Assembly (NCBI GenBank): GCA_900128565.1
Contig: LT636144.1
Location: 1 to 14,266, forward strand
Direction of reading: 5' to 3'
Origin: Stramenopiles sp. TOSAG23-6
Lineage: Eukaryota; Sar
Length of the DNA stretch: 14,266 nucleotides
Shown in pieces: positions 8,617 to 14,266 of this stretch. Each line of letters starts with the position of its first letter. Within the stretch, counting starts at the first letter, position 1. The notes under the pieces are model-generated. The model saw only the letters and a list, made by a program, of their open reading frames with translations, was not told the DNA's origin and searched no databases. A program made the position numbers and the translations under genes.

Positions 8617-8897
8617 GTATTGCAGTATATATATGTAGTATACTTTTGTCAAAATGAATAATAATGTGATGAAGGTTTTGATAATTATGGACAAACATTT
8701 TGATTTAAAAAAAAAAAAAAGCATATTATGACTAGATTATTTGATAGTACGATACTATAGATATTTTACCATAATTTGTATTATTTGATAGTACGATACT
8801 ATAGATATTTTACCATAATTTGTATTATTTGGTAGTACGATACTATAGATATTTTACCATAATTTGTATCTTATGCTTTGTGAGAAATGAAACATAC
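8603..8897 (-). other. Candidate intron containing the 44-bp repeat array
   Basis: Bounded by GTATGT at 8897 and a phase-compatible but pyrimidine-poor TAG at 8605-8603. The interior is AT-rich, contains the three 44-bp repeats and a 14-base T-run (minus strand), and has no convincing coding sequence. If the small upstream ORF is a separate gene, this is instead an intergenic region and 5' leader. Confidence 0.35.
8736..8867 (+). repeat. Three tandem copies of a 44-bp AT-rich repeat
   Basis: Copies lie at 8736-8779, 8780-8823 and 8824-8867, exactly 44 bases each with no spacer. Copies 1 and 2 are identical; copy 3 differs by one base (A to G at 8832). Each unit holds an imperfect palindrome, ATAGTA-CGA-TACTAT, followed by ATATTTTACC. 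The same unit occurs inverted at the right edge of the window. Confidence 0.97.
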
Positions 8898-9097
8898 TTA
8901 TTCACTGTGCTTAATCGTTTCCGTATTTTTCTTGCATTTCGACGACACTCTCTTTCTAGTTGGATAGATCGCGCACATAGTTCATCTGGTGTAAGATCAG
9001 ATGTCGTTTTTCGGAAAGCAGTAGCTAATTTCAAGCGCAACGAAGTTTTGTTTGATTTGGCTGACTTTAGCTTGTTCCATTTTGAACCGGCTGACAT
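8843..9097 (-). CDS. Short basic helical ORF, probably first exon of the large coiled-coil gene
   Basis: Opens at ATG 9097-9095 (MSAGSKWNKLKSAKSNKTS) and reads as a Lys/Arg-rich helical sequence with the stretch SDLTPDELCARSIQLEREC, which looks genuinely coding. As an unspliced gene it would be 84 residues, but the last eight residues and the stop come from the 44-bp repeat. A perfect GTATGT donor lies at 8897-8892, after codon 66 plus two bases. An acceptor at GGGATAG (AG at 8604-8603) restores the phase into the coiled-coil frame at VKTAPAQ. That acceptor lacks a pyrimidine tract, so the exact border is weak. Spliced this way, the joint protein would have about 1300 residues. No family is recognised. 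Confidence 0.5.
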   Translation of the reverse strand: MSAGSKWNKLKSAKSNKTSLRLKLATAFRKTTSDLTPDELCARSIQLERECRRNARKIRKRLSTVNKYVSFLTKHKIQIMVKYL

Positions 9098-9322
9098 GGG
9101 TAACTATCCAAAGTAGATCAAGTAGAAGTAAGCTTACGTTATATACATTTATTAAAGATGGTCTGTCTCATAGGCTTTGGATATCGCTTTGTCAATGAGT
9201 ATCGTTCATATACAACTTGAGTTTAGTAGGTAGAAAGACTCAAAAAATGTTGTTGAAAAACGGTTACATTCGTGTGACTCGACTCATAATTTGATTATTT
9301 GATTTGATCAATATTTCGTGGA

Positions 9323-9334
9323 TTAGGGTTAGGG
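9323..9334 (+). repeat. Two tandem TTAGGG units
   Basis: TTAGGGTTAGGG is present exactly. It equals two units of the telomere repeat used by many protists and animals, but only two copies are present in the middle of a gene-rich region. Confidence 0.5.
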
Positions 9335-9597
9335 TACATTATATCTACTTGTAGTAGTAGAGGTATCCTATCTATAATAAGGTTTTCTTCATGTTTGACA
9401 ATATAATAATCTCAAATATTTTTTATCAATATTTATCCTTTGGAACATACGTATGAGAAAAAAACATTCAATTCATGAAAAATTCCTTTTCAGTGGAATT
9501 TGACTGAACTGAACAAATTGAAGAGAAAATACCAGAAAAACGATTTCTAAAACTACTATAAAAATATTCAACAGTAGTCAAAATTAAGTTTTCTTCC

Positions 9598-9603
9598 TTT
9601 ATT
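9598..9603 (-). terminator. AATAAA polyadenylation signal of the zinc-finger gene
   Basis: On the minus strand a canonical AATAAA starts 45 bases beyond the stop codon of the small zinc-finger gene, a normal spacing. Confidence 0.55.
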
Positions 9604-9647
9604 ATTTCATTCGTATCCATTTTCCATCAATAATGTATTTATAATAA

Positions 9648-10046
9648 CTACTTTTTAGAGGATTTCTTCTTCTTCTTCTTCTTCTTCCCAGTATCAAATT
9701 CTGCAAACATTGCTAATTCCGCAGCTTTCTTTTCAGCTTTCGTCATTTTGGTAGCTTTTACCTTACCATTCTGTTTCTTCTTTGAAGCTCCTACTTTAGC
9801 GATAAGACTTTCCATGACTTTGGTTGCACCAGGAAAACATATTTCTATACCTTTGCCTTCCTTTTCAGAGTGCGCTTTAATTTCTGAATTCGTCTTGGTT
9901 GGCTTGATTTCTACGTTGCACACTGTGCACTTGAGAAGTGATACACTTTCCTTGACACGTACAATACGACCATCCTTATCACCAAGACCGGCGAGTCGAT
10001 TTGCTTTTAGCCTAGCGGCATTGAGCATCTTCTTGGAAGCTGGCAT
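9648..10046 (-). CDS. Small zinc-finger protein, At2g23090/ZNF706-like
   Basis: A 132-residue basic protein with one degenerate C2H2-type finger: Cys40 and Cys43 (LKCTVCNVEIKPTKTN), His59 (IKAHSEKEGKG), then Cys70-Phe-Pro (IEICFPGA). The pattern C-x2-C...K.T.....(A)H......CFP matches the small eukaryotic zf-met2/At2g23090 group, usually 70-130 residues, thought to be nuclear or nucleolar and little characterised. The second zinc-binding His normally found a few residues after the first is not evident here; Cys70 could be the fourth ligand. The N-terminus is basic (MPASKKMLNAARLKANR) and the C-terminal third is Lys/Ala-rich, ending in eight consecutive Lys plus SSKK. The start at 10046 is the only suitable ATG. 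A CAG preceded by a T-run (10058-10051) sits just four bases before it, suggesting a 5' UTR intron. Confidence 0.8.
   Translation of the reverse strand: MPASKKMLNAARLKANRLAGLGDKDGRIVRVKESVSLLKCTVCNVEIKPTKTNSEIKAHSEKEGKGIEICFPGATKVMESLIAKVGASKKKQNGKVKATKMTKAEKKAAELAMFAEFDTGKKKKKKKKSSKK
9664..9687 (+). repeat. (TTC)8 microsatellite encoding the poly-Lys tail
   Basis: Eight TTC units on the plus strand, read as AAG-type codons on the minus strand, encode Lys121-128 of the zinc-finger protein. Slippage would change only the number of lysines. Confidence 0.85.
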
Positions 10047-10468
10047 ATTTCTGAAAAACTGAAATTTCTAGGGAAGTCAAGTGGTACACCAAAAAAAAAG
10101 ACATGGATTTTGAAATTTGACCGGTGCAAAAATATTTAAGCTGAAATTATTATTGAATGAGCAGGTTTGTTCTTTTTTCTCTCTCTCAAATGGAGCGCTC
10201 AAATGCAGATGTACAACTAAACTTTGGATGTTAAAATAATACTATAACTTTGGATGTCAAAATAACACTATAACTATTTCAATGACAAAATAATACTATA
10301 ACTTTGAATGTCAAAATAACACTATAACTATTTCAATGACAAAATAATATAACTGTGTAAAAATATTTAAATGTCAATATAATAATATTGTAAATTCAAT
10401 AAGGCCGTGTACTAAAAATTCAATACTAATTAGTGACTAAAAACTTTAATTCTGAATATAAAAAGAAA
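10047..10468. other. Intergenic region between the PqiA-domain gene and the zinc-finger gene
   Basis: About 420 AT-rich bases between two minus-strand genes. It should hold the promoter and leader of the zinc-finger gene and the 3' UTR of the PqiA-domain gene. The left part has a CT-rich tract (CTCTCTCTC near 10180). The centre is a tandem repeat at 10221-10357. No ORF or RNA gene is seen. Confidence 0.6.
10221..10357 (+). repeat. Composite tandem repeat of two related 26- and 28-bp units
   Basis: Units lie at 10221-10246, 10247-10272, 10273-10300, 10301-10326 and 10327-10351, followed by a remnant. Type A (26 bp) starts ACTTTG(G/A)ATGT; type B (28 bp) starts ACTATTTCAATGAC; both continue with an AAAATAA(T/C)A(C)TATA core. 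The order is A, A, B, A, B, so the AB pair repeats with a 54-bp period. The last B has lost a few bases. Confidence 0.9.
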
Positions 10469-13400
10469 TCATGTGATAGTACGAGCCCTAACTCTCTCAA
10501 TAGTTAGGACACTAAATGGGCCTACAGCACGGACAATACTCAATATACATCTTGAACATTTTGATAACTGGCTTTGCATCGTTTCATCATCATCGTGTAA
10601 TAACGATATATCTTCAAAATCATTTCCAATAGGCTCTCGTAAAGTAGCAACTTGACCGCGCGCCCGTGATTCGCTGGTATTGGTATCATAATCTAATAAT
10701 GAATTATCGACTCGTTCAAGCAGAATATCTGTTCTTTCTTTTAATGCCAGCTGAAATGTACGCGTGATTAGTTGCCCAACAACAATAGAACCAAAAGCGC
10801 CTGCTAATAAAATCCACGAACCTGTTGAAAATTTTGCAGTTACTTCAAAGCATGTATTAGCTGATAATACGCCAGGAAAATGTTTCGCTAAAATTTCGTT
10901 AATTATATCACATTTCCCACCAATAATAAAATCCGTAAATTGTGATATTTGTGCAATACTAGCCAGTAATGATACAACGACAACTTCAAGAGCACCACAA
11001 GAGTGCAATACTTCCACAATTAAAAAGAGAAATCTTTGAGTTCGTAATGAATGAGGTTTTATCCACATCCAAACAAGTAATACTAAATGTAATACAGGCA
11101 CAACAACAGCAAATGTAATAAATACTGATTGAATAAAGAATAAACCTATCCCAGATGAAAATGCATCACTAGCAGAGTCTGTACCACCAGCACCAATGAT
11201 TGAGCCTTGAATCGATTGAGCAAGTGATATTAATGAATAATGACTTTTTATCTGTGATGGTGGAAGAACAAATCCTGCCAAGCCTTTAAATACAAAACAA
11301 AATGAATTCACGTATGTTCCTAAACAGACTAGTATTATAGATGTTACAAGTAAAATTTGAATACCTATTTGGCCAAATATAGAATATCTGACAACTAAGC
11401 CATGATCAAACAGGAATCGATGATTTCGGAGACTTTCTTTTGTTTTACCTGATCGTTTCTCTGCCAAAGCAGTTCCTGGATTATCTGCATACATATTACA
11501 AGTTGTAATAATATGCCCCATAATTAAAGATAAAATGGCACCCAAAAGAAATGCATAAAATCCCCATTCAGGGACAACTACTACATCTGCGGCGAGCCAT
11601 TGTACAGATAGAAACAGACTCGTACCATACATAGGAATGGAATCTGTTTGAGCAGTCCATTCACGATTTTCAGAGTTTACAATACGAAAACGAAACGCTA
11701 CCATAAATATTACCATTACATATGTATCAATTAGAGACCATTTACCTAATGCATCTAATGCATGCAACATTCTTCCCCTATCAACACCTTTGACAAAAAG
11801 TCTACGGGGAAGATGCCAACATAAGAGCATCAACGTTAGTTTAACATATGGCCATAAACCTGAGAATAATGCAATAAGTATAGACAATGGATACACCCCA
11901 GCATTCCAAGAATCTTTAATTGAATTCATTAAAGAAAATTCAAATAAAGGTGGGAGAATTTTACGCGTTTCTCCAACAGAACCAACCATTATTACGTTTG
12001 CACCAATGTTTGTGTGAGCATCAACAAATATAGCAATACCGACAATCAAAATTGGAGTAACACATATTCGAAGTACCATTGGGACATGTGGATCAAATAC
12101 TAGTGCACCATTGTATAAAGTATGTGTAGTAGAAATATCTGTATTTTTTTGATTATTTCGTGAGGAGCCATTTATCGCAAATGTTTCATTGTTTACTGTA
12201 TGTTGTATATTTCCGTCCCTGGTAGTCACCTTGGTATTGTTTTCTTCATCAACTGGATCATCTAGTGACGTATACATGGAATGAACATGAATTGAATGTG
12301 GCACATCATCTTCATCATTTGCAGTCATATACATAAATGTAGGATTATCATTCATATCAGCATGTTTATCACTTGTTTGATGTGTTGTGTAAAACCATAC
12401 AATAAAACACCATACTAGAGATAAAAATACGACAACAGTAATAATTACAATTCTAATTATACTAATACTTTTTGTTTTTACTTCAGTCTTCATACATCGA
12501 TGAGTCGCATCTTGAATATGTTGATTTATCAATGGTGTAATCATCTTTGGCATAATACCCAAAGGATCTTTTTCAATATAGGAAAACAACGTTGAAGCTA
12601 CATCAGTCCATTTACCATTTTTCATGAGTTCTTTCATTTCACGGAGCTGTATTACATCTCTCTTGTTGCAATTACTATTGCTTTTAACAGTATCACCGAT
12701 GCATTCTACGTCAATATCTAAAGATGTAATACTTAAAGAAAGACTTTCTAGTGCTGCATCAACAATAGGTAAAACGTAACAATCAATATTACTATAATCA
12801 CGAAATGGCAATCGTCTTAATAATTCTAAATCAATTTTTGTCATTAATTGTAAACCAGCTGTTGCATTTCGAATAGTGGAAGATATAGTAAATATTTTAG
12901 ACATTGATTTTGGTTTTAGCTTTTCAAAAGAGACCATATCATTGTCAATATTATGTGCATTGGTAATATTACGTGCATTTTCAATAGTATGTGCATTTTC
13001 AATAGTATGTACATGTACATTGTCAATATTATGTACATTTTTAATAGTATGTACATTTTTAATAGTATGTACATTTTTAATAGTATGTCCAGGTGTAAAC
13101 ACTAGAGCTATGACTGTTTTTACTTGAATAGGTCCATCTATACCAGCACCGATTATGTTGCGAAGTGAATAAGGACCACCATGACGAGGATTTAACAAAT
13201 CTGCACTAAATGTATTATTCATACCCATTACGGTAATGTTTCTCATCTCTATAGTAACAGTACTGTTTGTGAAGAGTTTGTTTGATATACCAACGGGTAT
13301 TGTCAAGGCACCAATATGAGAATCACTAGATAATATATTACGCCCATTAGTTACTATATGTATTGCTTTGTTGATTCGTTGCTCGAATGTTTTCATTGCC

Positions 13401-14173
13401 CAAAATAAATATTTAAATATGGTACTATTACCAAATGTTTTGAAATTTAAGTAATCTGGAGTATGTCCGTGTTTCGTGTACGTTTTTGGATTTAAAGATT
13501 TAGCGACCGGACATTCGTCTTGTTTCATATCGTTTACAAAGTTCTCGAAATTTCTAAAAAGTTTTGTGATTTCAGTCTGGGGCGAAGAATTATTTTTGAA
13601 ATTATGTTTTTCATCATTATTTTTTTCATTACTTTGATGATGTTTTACATTATTATTTACATTGAACATTGTAGATATACTTTTTGGTATTTCAAATGTT
13701 ACATTTGGATGTCGCGAATTGTCTACTACTGCTTGAGACATATCATTTATTTTCTGAGCAATTGCTCCGCCCAACATATTATTTAGTACAGTAAGTGTAG
13801 TATTACCATATGAAGCATTGAATACTTGAAACAATTCATTGATTACTTTAACAACATCAGTAGGAAGAATAAGATTACTACACATTGGAATACTAGAATC
13901 AACAGAATTATTTGAATCAACAGAATTATTTGAATCAATAGAATAAACAGAACCATTTGAATCAATAGAATCAACAGAACCATTTGAATCAATAGAATCA
14001 TTTGAACCATTTGAATCAACAGAACCATTTGAATAATGTTCACATACTGGGGTAACTTTCAGTGGAGCATTTACATTTGAATTAAAAGAAACATTAGTAA
14101 AATTTGCTGCGTATACTTTTGGTAGAAAACAACTACTCAAACCTCCAGGTTTCATAAATTGACCTAAAGTCAT
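10469..14173 (-). CDS. PqiA-domain multi-pass membrane protein with large Asn-rich N-terminal ectodomain
   Basis: A 1234-residue frame from ATG 14173 to TGA 10469. Residues 1-568 are polar and rich in N-x-S/T sequons, so probably extracellular or lumenal. They include an SNGSVDSI-type repeat (48-94) and an HTIKNV repeat (363-411). TM1 is at about 570-596, followed by a charged loop. Residues 697-1140 form the PqiA region: helices near 697-717, 761-788, 812-832, 868-893, 929-955, 1010-1038, 1047-1075 and 1117-1140. The first half has AGVYPLSILIALFSGLWPY, KLTLML and LDALGKWSLIDTYV; the second has the weaker match VLHLVLLVWMWIKP and VLHSCGALEVVVVS. The internal duplication is typical of PqiA, whose bacterial members work with MCE proteins in membrane lipid transport. 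The bacterial zinc-ribbon Cys pairs are absent. No signal peptide follows the ATG, and the frame is open upstream to a stop in the 44-bp repeat, so a 5' exon may be missing. A lipid-transport role is inferred. Confidence 0.85.
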   Translation of the reverse strand: MTLGQFMKPGGLSSCFLPKVYAANFTNVSFNSNVNAPLKVTPVCEHYSNGSVDSNGSNDSIDSNGSVDSIDSNGSVYSIDSNNSVDSNNSVDSSIPMCSNLILPTDVVKVINELFQVFNASYGNTTLTVLNNMLGGAIAQKINDMSQAVVDNSRHPNVTFEIPKSISTMFNVNNNVKHHQSNEKNNDEKHNFKNNSSPQTEITKLFRNFENFVNDMKQDECPVAKSLNPKTYTKHGHTPDYLNFKTFGNSTIFKYLFWAMKTFEQRINKAIHIVTNGRNILSSDSHIGALTIPVGISNKLFTNSTVTIEMRNITVMGMNNTFSADLLNPRHGGPYSLRNIIGAGIDGPIQVKTVIALVFTPGHTIKNVHTIKNVHTIKNVHNIDNVHVHTIENAHTIENARNITNAHNIDNDMVSFEKLKPKSMSKIFTISSTIRNATAGLQLMTKIDLELLRRLPFRDYSNIDCYVLPIVDAALESLSLSITSLDIDVECIGDTVKSNSNCNKRDVIQLREMKELMKNGKWTDVASTLFSYIEKDPLGIMPKMITPLINQHIQDATHRCMKTEVKTKSISIIRIVIITVVVFLSLVWCFIVWFYTTHQTSDKHADMNDNPTFMYMTANDEDDVPHSIHVHSMYTSLDDPVDEENNTKVTTRDGNIQHTVNNETFAINGSSRNNQKNTDISTTHTLYNGALVFDPHVPMVLRICVTPILIVGIAIFVDAHTNIGANVIMVGSVGETRKILPPLFEFSLMNSIKDSWNAGVYPLSILIALFSGLWPYVKLTLMLLCWHLPRRLFVKGVDRGRMLHALDALGKWSLIDTYVMVIFMVAFRFRIVNSENREWTAQTDSIPMYGTSLFLSVQWLAADVVVVPEWGFYAFLLGAILSLIMGHIITTCNMYADNPGTALAEKRSGKTKESLRNHRFLFDHGLVVRYSIFGQIGIQILLVTSIILVCLGTYVNSFCFVFKGLAGFVLPPSQIKSHYSLISLAQSIQGSIIGAGGTDSASDAFSSGIGLFFIQSVFITFAVVVPVLHLVLLVWMWIKPHSLRTQRFLFLIVEVLHSCGALEVVVVSLLASIAQISQFTDFIIGGKCDIINEILAKHFPGVLSANTCFEVTAKFSTGSWILLAGAFGSIVVGQLITRTFQLALKERTDILLERVDNSLLDYDTNTSESRARGQVATLREPIGNDFEDISLLHDDDETMQSQLSKCSRCILSIVRAVGPFSVLTIERVRARTIT
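12941..13087 (-). repeat. In-frame 18-bp repeat encoding HTIKNV units
   Basis: About eight copies of a six-residue unit (HTIKNV, HTIENA, HNIDNV, RNITNA variants) at residues 363-411 of the PqiA-domain protein. Three adjacent copies are nearly identical at DNA level and the others have diverged. The interval keeps the reading frame, as expected for expansion under coding constraint. Confidence 0.9.
13892..14032 (-). repeat. In-frame Ser/Asn/Asp repeat encoding SNGSVDSI-type units
   Basis: Residues 48-94 of the PqiA-domain protein are built from short units of SNGSVDSI, SNNSVD and similar. They contain about seven N-x-S sequons (NGS, NNS, NDS) in 47 residues. If the region is lumenal it could be densely N-glycosylated. 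Confidence 0.9.
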
Positions 14174-14211
14174 TTCACCAAGAGAAGATAAATTATGTAG
14201 ATTAGGAAAAT

Positions 14212-14266
14212 TACTATCAAATAATACAAATTATGGTAAAATATCTATAGTATCGTACTATCAAAT
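14212..14266 (-). repeat. Inverted copies of the 44-bp repeat, cut by the window edge
   Basis: Bases 14226-14266 match 41 of the 44 bases of the unit at 8736-8867, in reverse complement and without mismatch. Bases 14212-14225 match the last 14 bases of a second unit. The array therefore continues beyond the window for an unknown number of copies. It lies about 40 bases upstream of the PqiA-domain ATG. Confidence 0.95.

Larger units (their letters stand above)
9098..9647. other. 550-base intergenic region, no gene seen
   Basis: AT-rich sequence between the likely first exon of the coiled-coil gene and the 3' end of the zinc-finger gene, both on the minus strand. It should contain the promoter of the former and the 3' UTR of the latter. 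I see no tRNA-like fold, no long ORF and no mobile-element sequence. Features noted are two TTAGGG units at 9323-9334 and a minus-strand AATAAA at 9603-9598. Confidence 0.6.

Noticed and set aside
8301-8657. Plus-strand ORF of 118 codons rich in His, Phe and Tyr
   Set aside because: It is antisense to the acidic region of the large coiled-coil gene and has no independent coding features.
8736-8867. CRISPR-like array
   Set aside because: The 44-bp copies are directly adjacent with no spacers, and the setting is eukaryotic.
9451-9493. Plus-strand GTATGA...TTTTCAG pair resembling a short intron
   Set aside because: There is no open frame on either side on the plus strand, and neighbouring genes are on the minus strand.
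9098-9647. tRNA or other structured RNA in the gene-free stretch
   Set aside because: No cloverleaf arms, T-loop consensus or strong hairpins were found by eye.
10474-10484. TGATAGTACGA, matching 11 bases of the 44-bp repeat
   Set aside because: It lies inside the last codons of the PqiA-domain gene and the match does not extend; chance is the simplest explanation.
13520-13786. Plus-strand hydrophobic ORF of 88 codons
   Set aside because: It is antisense to the Asn/Lys-rich ectodomain; AAT/AAA codons read as Ile/Phe on the other strand make false membrane segments.
13843-14043. Leu/Ile/Met-rich minus-strand ORF of 66 codons
   Set aside because: It is an alternative frame of the Ser/Asn/Asp repeat in the PqiA-domain gene; its repeats only mirror that tract.
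8736-14266. Composite transposon bounded by inverted 44-bp repeats
   Set aside because: No transposase or integrase is encoded between the copies; the interval holds ordinary-looking genes. No target-site duplication can be seen, because the right copy runs off the window.

Overview
This window looks like nuclear DNA from a compact, AT-rich protist. The genes are eukaryotic in type: an AKR7-type aldo-keto reductase, a eukaryotic-style MATE transporter, a small At2g23090/ZNF706-like zinc-finger protein, long coiled-coil proteins, and a PqiA-domain membrane protein with a very large Asn-rich ectodomain. There are no bacterial ribosome binding sites or operons. There are intron-like segments with GTATGT donors, CTAAC/CTAAT branch sites and CAG acceptors, and AATAAA signals follow several genes. 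All three standard stop codons are used. A stramenopile or other flagellate is my guess from the gene types; no marker gene fixes the lineage.

Layout: (1) 1-820, minus strand: 5' part of a MATE transporter, broken by two similar T-rich intron-like segments and running off the left edge. (2) 821-1340: divergent upstream region. (3) 1310-1963, plus: unrecognised 217-codon ORF whose 5' end probably lies beyond an intron. (4) 2023-3459, minus: 478-residue coiled-coil protein, only 59 bases from gene 3. (5) 3730-4779, plus: complete AKR7-type reductase. (6) 4891-8616, minus: about 1240-residue coiled-coil protein, with a likely first exon at 8898-9097. The presumed intron or leader holds three tandem 44-bp repeats. 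(7) 9098-9647: no gene seen. (8) 9648-10046, minus: small zinc-finger protein with a poly-lysine tail. (9) 10047-10468: a composite tandem repeat. (10) 10469-14173, minus: 1234-residue PqiA-domain protein. (11) 14174-14266: leader containing an inverted copy of the same 44-bp repeat, cut by the window edge.

The genes do not form an obvious pathway. They are closely packed, mostly single-exon units in mixed orientation. The most unusual items are the PqiA-domain protein, with a large glycosylation-prone ectodomain and two in-frame repeat expansions; the inverted 44-bp repeats next to the 5' ends of two genes; and the pair of look-alike intron segments in the MATE gene, one of which begins GA instead of GT.
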